A stretch of DNA of 26,802 nucleotides from CAZHSN01 sp964535125 (lineage in GTDB: Bacteria > Armatimonadota > HRBIN16), in the NCBI GenBank assembly GCA_964535125.1, contig CAZHSN010000031.1, forward strand, positions 1-26,802, read 5' to 3'. The position numbers and the translations under genes are program-made. How positions within the stretch are numbered: position 1 is the first letter of the stretch; each line of letters starts with the position of its first letter. Below, piece after piece: positions 8,617 to 17,196 of this stretch. The notes under the pieces were generated by a model that worked only from the letters and a program-made list of their open reading frames with translations, ran no database searches and was not told where the DNA came from.

Positions 8617-10755
8617 TCAGCGTCGCATGAACTCCATCTCGACCCAGGCAGGTTCCGGCGTGCTCAGGGGCAGTGCATCTTCGGTCCAACTCAACCGGTA
8701 ACGCTGTGCAGTTCCCGGGGCTTCCAGTCGAATGCGATGCAATCCGGGACGCAGGCCGGTAATATCGACAGCCGTCTGCTCACCGGTCAGTCCGCTGGCA
8801 ACGCGTTTACCATCGATGAACACAGTCACACCTTCCGGAGGCGTGCGTCCGATCACCCGCCAGTGCAGATCCAGCGTGTCGCCCGTTACCTCATGTCGGC
8901 GGTCCGGTTTGGCCACCACCATCACCGTGGTCTCCGGTTGCTTCTGGCGGTACAGGTCCACCAGCGCGCGGGTCAGGTTCAGGTAGAAAAACCCCCATCC
9001 GCCGTTGCCGCGGTACGCCGCGGCCGTCAACGATGTGGGCTCGATATCGTCGCTCAGGTCGACACTGTAGCTGTCCACATACCGATCGTTGTTGGGGCCG
9101 TGACCCTGTCCCTCCATCTGTCCGGCGAACTCCTGGAACTGATGCAGGAACACGAACCGCGGCCGTTCGGCCATCACCACCCGCCAGTCTTCCACCAGCG
9201 TGGCCCCGCCCCGGCGTCCGCGGGAACCCGGGTCCAGCCATCCCCCATCGTTGAAGCACCCTACGCTCGCTGTAACCGCCTCAGGCTCGCCTTTCTCGTT
9301 GCGCACCAGTGTGGCAGCGTTATCCATCCAGCTCCAGAAGCTCGCTTCGCGTTGTTTCACATTGGTCTCCATGTTCACCGATGCAAACCGGATGGTCCAG
9401 CGGGGGTCCAGTTCAGAGAGCTTGGACTGGAAGGCGCCGGGCAGATCCAGCAGGATGATCAACGGCTTGTCTTCGTACCGAAGCCACAGGTCCTTCCACC
9501 GGTAGTTGTTCAGGTAGATATGATGCAGGTGATCCAACTGCTGGTTGATCACTTTCACGCCGTTGGGAGTCCAGTTCACGCCGGACAGCGCCATAAATTG
9601 CGGCACATCGATGCCTTCGTCACGCATCTTGGCCAGCGTTTCCAGCATCAATTCGTTGAGGAACAGCAGGTCATTCACACCCGGCGGGCGCTCGCTCCAG
9701 TCGTTGAGAAACCAGATATTATTGGACATGTCGCACTGGATGACATCGGTACCGCTTTCGATCATCCAGATGATATGCTGCCGCATCACGTTTTCGTCGC
9801 TGGTTCGATACAGCCCGACCAGCGGTACCGCCTGGTTGGTGGTCCACCAGTAGTTGACCTCGCTGTACCAGTTCTCCCATTGCATCACCACCAGATGCTT
9901 GGGATCCTTGGGCGGCGGCTGCAGGGTGCGCCGCTCCACACGCACCGTCATCGGTCGGGATCGCGGCATGTCGTCGGGCATCACGGCGCCAGTAAACAGC
10001 TGTTTCCTGATCTGTGCGCCCGGCCAGTTCGTCAACGGCCACGTCCCCTCCGAGCCGTTGGCGATCACGCGGACCGGATCCGCACCTGGGTCCCCTTGTA
10101 CCTTCCAGGACGCATCGCTGGTGACCAGCTGCTGGCCATCTTGAGTATCCAGCTCCATCCGGAACAGCAGCCCGGCCGGCCCGACGCTGTTGACCGCGTG
10201 CACGTCGATGAGGTTCTCGCCGACGCGCAATGCCGAGGCCGGCACCTTGACCGGTTTCAGGTTGGACCAACCGCCGAAGGTGTGCAGTTTCTGTCCGTTG
10301 ACATATACGGTGGCCTGGTCGTCTGCGGCGACCCAGATACGCGTCTGGGTCGGCGGCGTCTTAAGGGTAAACGTGCGGCGCAACGTCACCGTCTGGTTGT
10401 CCGAGACTTTGTCCGCCCAGATCCAGTCACTGGGGTCTTTGATCGTCGGAACCGCGCCGACGGACAACTCCTGTATGCCCACACGCGGCAGCGGCAGATG
10501 AAAGGTTGCTCGTCCCCGGCTGTCCGTTGTTTCGTGAGCCCCCCAGCGCTGACCGTTTACATACGGCAGCAGCGTCCAACCGGCTGCAGGCTGTCCATCG
10601 GCCAGTCGAGCCTGTGCCTGCAACGCCACGGTGCGCCCCATACCGATGCGGTTGGTGTTTACGCGTACGTTAATCGAAAGATTTGCTGCGGAGGCTGCGA
10701 TGTGCATGCCGGTCACCCCCATCAGTAGCAGCCCAATCACGCCGATTCTGTTCAT
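8617..10755 (-). CDS. Secreted GH99/GH71-like glycoside hydrolase
   Basis: The 712-aa product starts with a signal peptide (residues 1-23, cleavage likely after AASA). Residues 25-100 form an Ig-like domain, 105-225 a galactose-binding-like domain (ADDQATVYVNGQKLHTFGG), and about 285-590 a TIM barrel. The barrel has VVMQWENWYSE, VGLYRTSDENVMRQHIIWM and IESGTDVIQCDMSN, the usual opening of GH71/GH99/WbsX-like enzymes, and near its end FVFLHQFQEF followed by YVDSYSVDLSDDIEP, which matches the family's terminal active-site loop. GH99 members cleave alpha-mannosidic linkages and GH71 members alpha-1,3-glucan; which applies here is not decided. A final Ig-like domain occupies roughly 625-690. The start ATG 10753-10755 has AGGGAG 5 bases upstream. 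It sits 12 bases after the GH127 gene and 16 before the 922-aa gene, giving a compact three-gene unit. Confidence 0.85.
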   Translation of the reverse strand: MNRIGVIGLLLMGVTGMHIAASAANLSINVRVNTNRIGMGRTVALQAQARLADGQPAAGWTLLPYVNGQRWGAHETTDSRGRATFHLPLPRVGIQELSVGAVPTIKDPSDWIWADKVSDNQTVTLRRTFTLKTPPTQTRIWVAADDQATVYVNGQKLHTFGGWSNLKPVKVPASALRVGENLIDVHAVNSVGPAGLLFRMELDTQDGQQLVTSDASWKVQGDPGADPVRVIANGSEGTWPLTNWPGAQIRKQLFTGAVMPDDMPRSRPMTVRVERRTLQPPPKDPKHLVVMQWENWYSEVNYWWTTNQAVPLVGLYRTSDENVMRQHIIWMIESGTDVIQCDMSNNIWFLNDWSERPPGVNDLLFLNELMLETLAKMRDEGIDVPQFMALSGVNWTPNGVKVINQQLDHLHHIYLNNYRWKDLWLRYEDKPLIILLDLPGAFQSKLSELDPRWTIRFASVNMETNVKQREASFWSWMDNAATLVRNEKGEPEAVTASVGCFNDGGWLDPGSRGRRGGATLVEDWRVVMAERPRFVFLHQFQEFAGQMEGQGHGPNNDRYVDSYSVDLSDDIEPTSLTAAAYRGNGGWGFFYLNLTRALVDLYRQKQPETTVMVVAKPDRRHEVTGDTLDLHWRVIGRTPPEGVTVFIDGKRVASGLTGEQTAVDITGLRPGLHRIRLEAPGTAQRYRLSWTEDALPLSTPEPAWVEMEFMRR

Positions 10756-10767
10756 AGTGTCTCCCTA

Positions 10768-12609
10768 TCAGTCACCTGACCATACAGGCATTTCGGTTAA
10801 CCGGAGTTTTGCCGCTCCAAAGGGGATCAGCTCGATGGAGCCGCTCACCCCGCCTCGGACCGGCGACAGCGGAGCCGGCGCGGCCTGATCGTCTTCAATC
10901 GGCCAGTTCGCCACTGGAACAGCCGCTATATGCAGCCGCAACGGCGCACCGTCCGGTGAAAACACCACACCGGAAGCGCCACATCGCTCGATGTCTACCT
11001 TCAAGCGCTCCGGATCGATGTCCAAGGCGTACGCCCACGGCTCTGTCGGTTCGACCTGCCAGTCGGGGCACCAGTCCTCCCCCCGGATGGCTGTCCAGCG
11101 GGCTGCGATGGGATGGGAAAAGACGAGCGGCCCCAGGCATATGGCGACGGTGTGGCGCTCCCGACGTTCGACACGCGGACGCATCGGTAACTGCAGACTC
11201 ACCCGATCGCCCGTTTCCCACAGACCGGCTATGCAGACATACCCATCCTCCGGGTCCACCGGTACCGTCTCGCTGTTCACTCGCAGCACCGGAGAACTGC
11301 ACCACTCGGGGATCCGCAGCCACAGCGGGAAGTCCGCCGGGGCGCTGCACCGTATCTCAATCTCAATCCGGTCATCAAACGGATACTCGGTATGACAGAC
11401 CAGTGTGACCGACTGGTCATCCAGCGTGGTCTGTACCTGACAGGGAGCCCAGCAGACCGCCGCGATACCACGCCCGCGGCGCATCCACAGGCCGGACACG
11501 AATTTCGGCCACCCGAAATGCAGATTGGCCGTACAGCAGCCGTAGTTGGGCTCGAGACCAAACAGATTGCTGTCGGGGCCGTTGTTGGTCCAGCGTCGGG
11601 GCGCTACCGAGCACAGCACCTGGTTCACCTGCTGATCATACTGATGACCCATCATGTCTGGGGTGAAGGCGGCGGGCAGCGCGTTATAAGCCAGGCGCTC
11701 CAACTGATCAGCCAGCACGGGATCCCCGGTATGCGCCGCCAGCATCTGCAGCGAAAACAGCGATTCCACGATGGCGCAGGTCTCCGTACCCTGTGTTGGC
11801 GCACGGCCGGCCAGGTGCTCATCTCCCGTAAACACACCCGAGACCGCGCCATGGTACCGCATCAGTTGCTCCCAACCCAGAGTGACGGCCTCGGCATGTT
11901 CGTAGTATCCGGTCAGCAGGTGCTGCACCAACGGCGCTTTGATCCCCATGGCGTTGTTGACCACATGCGTCTGCATAACATACGGCCCGCAGTGCCGTCC
12001 GCCGAACGGGAAGTCGCGGAAATGCCAGCTCCAATCAAATCCGTGCTGCATCAGCAGGCGGGCGCTGCGTCCGGCGCCTTCATGCCCTGTACGTTGCTGA
12101 AGCCAGAGCAATGGAAGCGCCAGATCGGCCCATCGCATGACCGCCCAAGCGGTTGGCCGCCTTGCGGGAAGTTCACGTTCCAGGTATTCGGCAAACCGGG
12201 TCAAGAACGGGATTACCCTTGGATCGTCTGTACCCTCTGCGTACTGCGTGATGGCTTTCAACGCCGGCGCGCAGGGCCACCAGTCTTTAAGATCCGGCGG
12301 ACCGAACCGTCCGGAGGCGTCCTGGCTGGCGAGGATCCAGTCAATGCGGCGCTGCATTTCCCACAGCAGATCGCTGTCCTGCAGCTGCAGCGCCAGCGGC
12401 GTCAACCCATCCAGATAATACGGCGCCCGCTCCCAACTGTCTCCGGGGCCGCCCAACCAGCCGCATGTGTCGTTAACGGACGGCCACCTTTTGCCATACT
12501 GGGTGGTAGGCCCGTCCGCCTGTATCCGAAGTTGGCGTTCCAGCCAGCCCAGCGGTTTGATCGCTCCGCAGGGCAGCAGTTCCATCGCGCTTGGTTCTAC
12601 TCTATCCAT
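10768..12609 (-). CDS. GH127-family beta-L-arabinofuranosidase-like protein (DUF1680)
   Basis: A 613-aa protein with the (alpha/alpha)6 barrel and C-terminal beta-sandwich expected for DUF1680/GH127. The metal-cysteine active site is intact: ETC (Glu276, Cys278) and GCCTANLHFGWPKF (Cys358, Cys359) match the zinc ligands and nucleophilic cysteine of characterised beta-L-arabinofuranosidases, and Glu264 in FTGDEHLAG sits where the acid/base lies. It should release terminal beta-L-arabinofuranose, or a related sugar, from plant-type or exopolysaccharide side chains. No signal peptide is seen, so it probably acts in the cytoplasm. The frame is open up to ATG 12684, but ATG 12609 is preferred: AGGAG lies just upstream and the conserved start (AIKPLGWLERQL) follows soon after. 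A 44-codon frame (12597-12731, minus) overlaps this start by 13 bases. Confidence 0.9.
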   Translation of the reverse strand: MDRVEPSAMELLPCGAIKPLGWLERQLRIQADGPTTQYGKRWPSVNDTCGWLGGPGDSWERAPYYLDGLTPLALQLQDSDLLWEMQRRIDWILASQDASGRFGPPDLKDWWPCAPALKAITQYAEGTDDPRVIPFLTRFAEYLERELPARRPTAWAVMRWADLALPLLWLQQRTGHEGAGRSARLLMQHGFDWSWHFRDFPFGGRHCGPYVMQTHVVNNAMGIKAPLVQHLLTGYYEHAEAVTLGWEQLMRYHGAVSGVFTGDEHLAGRAPTQGTETCAIVESLFSLQMLAAHTGDPVLADQLERLAYNALPAAFTPDMMGHQYDQQVNQVLCSVAPRRWTNNGPDSNLFGLEPNYGCCTANLHFGWPKFVSGLWMRRGRGIAAVCWAPCQVQTTLDDQSVTLVCHTEYPFDDRIEIEIRCSAPADFPLWLRIPEWCSSPVLRVNSETVPVDPEDGYVCIAGLWETGDRVSLQLPMRPRVERRERHTVAICLGPLVFSHPIAARWTAIRGEDWCPDWQVEPTEPWAYALDIDPERLKVDIERCGASGVVFSPDGAPLRLHIAAVPVANWPIEDDQAAPAPLSPVRGGVSGSIELIPFGAAKLRLTEMPVWSGD

Positions 12610-12784
12610 GGCACTCCTGATGCTCCCTTGATGGCCGTGTACCGGTGCGCCAGTTCCTGATAAGCCGCATACCACGCTCTGCACACCATGGCGTGGGTAC
12701 GTACTGCGCGGACCGGTATGGTTCTATTCATGGTGCGGCGCAGACATACCTGCAAGCGGTCAGATGCCAGGCCGTGGATGCGGG

Positions 12785-15700
12785 TCATGGAACCGGCGGA
12801 TGGGCGTCCATTCCACCCGAGAGCAGACGTACCGGTCCCAGCAGACCTCCCGCACGGATATCGCCGTAGCTGTTGTTGACGAGGTTGCCCACGACGATCT
12901 CCAGCCGGTTAACGCCCGACTGGAGCGCCTCGGCGACATCGAACCGATGCGGCGGCCACAGACGACTGCCCACCGTGCGGCCATTCAGTCGTACCGACGC
13001 ACTGACCTGCACCTCGCCCAGATCCAGCGTCACCGGGCCAGCGGGTTTGACATCCAGCGTGAAGGACGCGCCGTATGTCAACCGTCCGCTGAACCGTTCC
13101 AGTCCCCAGGCCGTCCAAGGTTCCAAGGGCTTCTCCAGCCCCTGCAGGAACGAATCTGGCGGCGGATGCGGAAACTGCAGGTCGGGCTGATCGGTCGGAT
13201 CGTATCGAACAGTCCACGGACCGTCGATGGAATGCAGCACTCGGGCGGTTTCGGCGCCGTCCGGATCGGTGTTCGCCGGCCGGGTTGTGTCAAACACCAG
13301 CCAGTACGCCTCATACGGCCGGAAATGCACGGTGATCCGGCTCCCGGATGCGGTAACTCGGGACGCGACCGGCGTCTGACGTCCGGATTCGCAGTCCCAG
13401 ATGGCCACCGCGCCGCGCACCTGCCGGATGCTCAGTTCGGCGGTACGCCAGTCGCCCGTATTGTTTACCATCCAGAACAGGTCGCGTCCATCATGACGGA
13501 CATGACGGGTAAGCAAGGGGAACTCGCCTGTGATAAACCGAACCTGGGGCGCCAGCCCCGGTGCGCCGGCATCCAGCCAGGCCTGCAGGCCGTCATCACC
13601 GGAGCGGTGGCAGGTTGCGGCGCGGCTAAGTCGCCCCATCTGCTGGCGGATGAACGGATCGTTCGCCCCCGCTTCGGGCGAATCGGTGGGAAGACCCCCC
13701 AGAACATAGACATGTCCGCCGGCTTCAGCGAAATCAGCCAGCCGCCGGGCCACGGCCTGAGGCAGCAGCGTCATCGGCGGCATTACGACGGCGCGAAACG
13801 TAAACGCACCGCGCGTCAGCATACCCTGCTGTATCTGCATCTGCTGCACATAGTGCCGATCGGCGATCAGGAACTCGATCCGATGCGCCGTAAGCCGGTT
13901 GATAGCGTCCGAGTAGACCCGGTTGATGCGTTCGATCTCTGGTCCGAACCATCCGTCTGTCGCAAACAGGGTGCCGGTTGTGGCCGGATCAAACACAGCG
14001 GGAGGGGTGAGCGCCCAGACGGAGTCCATGGGGTTCAACAGCAGCACATCAGGAACCAGCCGCCCGTGGGAGTTCACATAGCTGGCCCGGCGGCTGAAGT
14101 CGGCCCACTGCCCCATCCACGGCCAGAAGGGGTTGGCGGTATACCAGTCAGGCGTCCAGATGTTGCCTTCCAGGTCGCGGTGGGTAAACACGCCATGCGG
14201 CACAATGTGTCCTACTCCCCAGGCGATGACGGCATTTGTGCATTGCTTGACGATGGCAGGGGTGAACGTGCCCCAACCGCCCGCGCCCATGATCTCGCTC
14301 ATCATCCGACGGCCTTCGAACTCGGAGACAGAGGAGGCTTCTTTAAAGTCGTGCACCGCCAACGCCCCCAGTTGCAGGCAGTCGTTTCCGGGCATGGTGT
14401 AGGCCCGTGACAGCTTGAAGAAGTCGCCGACATACATGGCCTGCCACTGCAGCGTCTCCTCCCAGAGGTTCTCAATGCAGTACGCGCCGCGCCGGGCCAG
14501 CCAGCCGCTGACAGATCCCATGGTATGCGCGTACAGGTCAGACACCGCCTCATACCACCGCCACCGAGCAGCCGGCGTCTGGCCTTCCACGTCGGTATCC
14601 AGCATCAACGGCAGGTTCAGCCGGATATCCTTTCGGAACCGCTGCCGGAAGTGCTTCGCCAGATCGTCCGACCAGGCCAGTCGCCAGCCGTAGTCACCCT
14701 CGTTGTCCACAAACACCCCGGGGATCGTCTGTCCCAGCGCCCGGCCATAACGCCGGGCGTAGGGCTCGTGTGCAATCCGGATGAATGCAGGCCCCAGGCG
14801 GCGGTCCAGGTAGTTGACCGTGCCTTGCGGGATCCGATGGAACACCCATACCCTGCAGGCGGTGTCCTGCGGCGCACGGGCCTTCAGCCCTTTACCGGTA
14901 CCCAACAGCTTCAGCGTGGAACCGCGCACCTGAGCCGGTGTGTGCGGACTCAAGTTGTCCTGCAGATTCCATATGGCGGCCGCCGGATCGGGATTGACCA
15001 CTCGGGCGGCGGCCCATCGGGAGTCATCGAATTCCGGTTGCTGCCAGCCGTCCCTTTCAGTCGAGCTGACCTTCCAGTCCGAGCCTGTCGTGACGGTGAT
15101 CTGCTGCCCATTCGTCAGCGTGACGCGCAGTCCTGCGCTCAGTGCATCCAGTCCGCCGTCGCCGCCGCCTTCCACCGCGATCACGTTTCGTCCGGGTTTC
15201 AAGGCCATTGTGATCTCGTATGTTCTGACGTGATGCCAATCGTCGCTGGAGTCCACAAACTCGCCGTTCAGCCAGAGTTTAAAGCGGTTATCACAGGTGA
15301 TCCGCAGCTGCGCCTGTTCGATGGACGCGTCTTCAGGAATGGTGAAGATGCGCCGGAACCAGCACCGGTGCTCACCTGCGCCGGGCTGCGGCTGCCAGAT
15401 CCATGCACCGCGCCGGGGTGCGGCCGCAGGACGCGCAGGAATCGATCCTGCCAGATGACCAATAACCGCAAAGTCGCAGGGCGGCAGATCCTGCCGCACG
15501 CCCGGCTCCAGGTCGAATGTCTCCCAGCGCAGAGAGACCGCCTGCAGCTCGGGATGCTGTGTCAACACCCGGCCTGCGGCGCTGAAACTGGGCCACATGT
15601 ATTCGTCACAATAGCCCAGTTGGGCGCCTTGGGCAACGGCGGCGTCCAGCGCGGCGTCGAATGCCTCAAACCACTCTGGCGCCAGCCACTGCTCGGGCGG

Positions 15701-15982
15701 CAGCGGGTGCTGGTTGCGGATCCCTGGCGCGGCCGAGCGGGGATGCACGTATCCGGGGTTCAACCCTTTGGATGCCATCTCCGACGCCATGCGCTGCATC
15801 TTGGCGGTGTTCAGCGGCTCATCCCAGAACCAGAAGACGAACGGTGCGTAGTGCCGGGGAGGCTCGGCGAAACCGTTCGCCAACTGATCGAAAGATACCG
15901 TCGGACGGTCCGCCAATGTCTGGGCGCGCGCACCCGCGGTGACGATCCACAGCAGAGCCGCCACCGGATAGATCCATCGCAT
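12785..15982 (-). CDS. Secreted GH106-like alpha-L-rhamnosidase family protein
   Basis: The largest complete gene here encodes 1065 aa. A signal peptide covers residues 1-20 (cleavage after ARA). The catalytic region opens with FVFWFWDEPLNTAKMQRMAS and GLNPGYVHPR, the typical GH106-type beginning, and contains YCDEYMWPS (Glu127) and VFVDNEGDYGW (Glu428) as acidic candidates. A galactose-binding-like domain is inserted at about 190-330 (CDNRFKLWLNGEFVDSSDDW). The C-terminus (about 950-1055) is a jelly roll ending with PPHRFDVAEAL, NNSYGD and GLLGPVRLL, a signature of this family. GH106 enzymes remove alpha-L-rhamnose from pectin, flavonoids or bacterial exopolysaccharides. The start ATG 15980-15982 has GGGAGG 7 bases upstream. 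There is an 80-bp gap to the GH109-like gene and 175 bp to the GH127 gene, so internal promoters are possible. Confidence 0.88.
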   Translation of the reverse strand: MRWIYPVAALLWIVTAGARAQTLADRPTVSFDQLANGFAEPPRHYAPFVFWFWDEPLNTAKMQRMASEMASKGLNPGYVHPRSAAPGIRNQHPLPPEQWLAPEWFEAFDAALDAAVAQGAQLGYCDEYMWPSFSAAGRVLTQHPELQAVSLRWETFDLEPGVRQDLPPCDFAVIGHLAGSIPARPAAAPRRGAWIWQPQPGAGEHRCWFRRIFTIPEDASIEQAQLRITCDNRFKLWLNGEFVDSSDDWHHVRTYEITMALKPGRNVIAVEGGGDGGLDALSAGLRVTLTNGQQITVTTGSDWKVSSTERDGWQQPEFDDSRWAAARVVNPDPAAAIWNLQDNLSPHTPAQVRGSTLKLLGTGKGLKARAPQDTACRVWVFHRIPQGTVNYLDRRLGPAFIRIAHEPYARRYGRALGQTIPGVFVDNEGDYGWRLAWSDDLAKHFRQRFRKDIRLNLPLMLDTDVEGQTPAARWRWYEAVSDLYAHTMGSVSGWLARRGAYCIENLWEETLQWQAMYVGDFFKLSRAYTMPGNDCLQLGALAVHDFKEASSVSEFEGRRMMSEIMGAGGWGTFTPAIVKQCTNAVIAWGVGHIVPHGVFTHRDLEGNIWTPDWYTANPFWPWMGQWADFSRRASYVNSHGRLVPDVLLLNPMDSVWALTPPAVFDPATTGTLFATDGWFGPEIERINRVYSDAINRLTAHRIEFLIADRHYVQQMQIQQGMLTRGAFTFRAVVMPPMTLLPQAVARRLADFAEAGGHVYVLGGLPTDSPEAGANDPFIRQQMGRLSRAATCHRSGDDGLQAWLDAGAPGLAPQVRFITGEFPLLTRHVRHDGRDLFWMVNNTGDWRTAELSIRQVRGAVAIWDCESGRQTPVASRVTASGSRITVHFRPYEAYWLVFDTTRPANTDPDGAETARVLHSIDGPWTVRYDPTDQPDLQFPHPPPDSFLQGLEKPLEPWTAWGLERFSGRLTYGASFTLDVKPAGPVTLDLGEVQVSASVRLNGRTVGSRLWPPHRFDVAEALQSGVNRLEIVVGNLVNNSYGDIRAGGLLGPVRLLSGGMDAHPPVP

Positions 15983-16062
15983 TCCAATACCTCCCTGCAG
16001 AGCGAAGACTCCACGGATAGTTCAACACATGAGTCGAATATGCCTGCAGGACGGAACCATAC

Positions 16063-17178
16063 TTACCAGCGGCGCGAGTCCGGCACCTCCAGCCATGCAC
16101 CGCCTTGGGCGATTGATTGCTGACTGATCAGCCCCGGCAGTGTCATGTCCATGGCGGCGTCGATATCGATATCCAGCGGCCGGCGGCCCAGTATCGCGTC
16201 GGCAAAGTCCACGATCTCAAAGTAGTCGCCGCCGCCGTGCCCGGCTCGCATCGCGGTCTCGCTGGCCTGTGTCCACATCTCGGGCAGGTATTCATTGGCG
16301 AGTGACTCCAGATCCATCCAGGTGTGCGGATCGGGACTGAGCGACCGCAGCCAGATCCGGTCGCGCTCACCCGCCGCACGCGCCGACTCATATGCGCCGT
16401 CTACCCCCTGCAGCTGATAGTTCGTCATGGCATGCGGCCGGTCTGACAGCATGTCCAGACGCAACTTTACCAGTCCGCCGGAGGCCATTTGGCAGAGTGT
16501 CACCGTCGAGTCCTGCTGCTCATACAGGTCTCCGCGCGCATCGCGATGGTGATGGCCGCTGCCCGCGCAGCAGACCGATACCACCCGATCGCCTGGCATC
16601 CACTGCAGGATTGGCCCGAGGCTATGGGTGCAGTATGTATTCCCGTCGATGCCAGTTTGCCAGCGCCGGCGCCAGCGGGTGATTTCGTTCAGCTGTTTCA
16701 ACTCATGAATATACTCGCCCTCGGCGTAATAGGTCCGGCCGAATAACCCTCTGCGGACCAGTTCCCGTACCAGCACGTTCTGACGGATGTTGGTGTAGTT
16801 TTCCGCCATCATATAGAGGCCGCGCGATTGGCGTGCTGCCTGTACCAGCTGCTTACACTCCTCGACGCTGACGCCAGCAGGCACTTCGCTGAGTACATGC
16901 ATGTTGCGGTTCAGTGCGGCAACCGCCTGCGGCGCATGCAGCGGCATCGGCGTGCCGATGATAACCGCGTTGATGTCCGCCGTTTCCAGCATCTCGTCAA
17001 AATCCACGAAGTACTCGCGCGCGCCCAGCCGCTCCGCCGCCTCCGGCAGCGCTTCGGCATTGATGTCGCAGACCGCCTGAATCCGGATATCGTCGATCGC
17101 CTCGCAGGCTGCGGCAAAGCTGGCGCCGCGTCCACAGGCGCCAATGATCCCTATCTGTATCGCGGGTTGGTGTGTCAT
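16063..17178 (-). CDS. Gfo/Idh/MocA-family protein, GH109-like (NAD-dependent glycosidase type)
   Basis: A 371-aa Rossmann-fold protein with GIIGACGRG (10-18) as the dinucleotide loop and VCDINAEA after the second strand. The usual EKP motif is replaced by EVP (Glu98-Pro100), followed by MMAENYTNIR (124-131), YIHEL (156-160) and DGNTYCTHSLGPI (178-190). EVP, the MMxEN segment, YIHEL and GNxYxTHxLGP are the marks I recall of GH109, whose founding members are alpha-N-acetylgalactosaminidases that use tightly bound NAD+ in an oxidation-elimination-reduction mechanism. A plain sugar dehydrogenase is the alternative. No signal peptide or Tat motif is visible, so it should act in the cytoplasm. The start ATG 17176-17178 has AGGGAG 7 bases upstream; the DUF6785-like gene ends 18 bases before it, so the two are probably co-transcribed. 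Confidence 0.88.
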   Translation of the reverse strand: MTHQPAIQIGIIGACGRGASFAAACEAIDDIRIQAVCDINAEALPEAAERLGAREYFVDFDEMLETADINAVIIGTPMPLHAPQAVAALNRNMHVLSEVPAGVSVEECKQLVQAARQSRGLYMMAENYTNIRQNVLVRELVRRGLFGRTYYAEGEYIHELKQLNEITRWRRRWQTGIDGNTYCTHSLGPILQWMPGDRVVSVCCAGSGHHHRDARGDLYEQQDSTVTLCQMASGGLVKLRLDMLSDRPHAMTNYQLQGVDGAYESARAAGERDRIWLRSLSPDPHTWMDLESLANEYLPEMWTQASETAMRAGHGGGDYFEIVDFADAILGRRPLDIDIDAAMDMTLPGLISQQSIAQGGAWLEVPDSRRW

Positions 17179-17196
17179 GGCTATTCTCCCTTGTTG

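Noticed and set aside
8206..10728. Plus-strand open frame of 840 codons
   Set aside because: It is antisense to the 922-aa and GH99-like genes, has low-complexity Arg/His/Gln-rich translation and no family features. Long antisense frames are common in high-GC coding DNA.
12764..16123. Plus-strand open frames of 548 and 532 codons
   Set aside because: Both are shadows of the GH106-like gene, whose signal peptide, domains and ribosome binding site are convincing.
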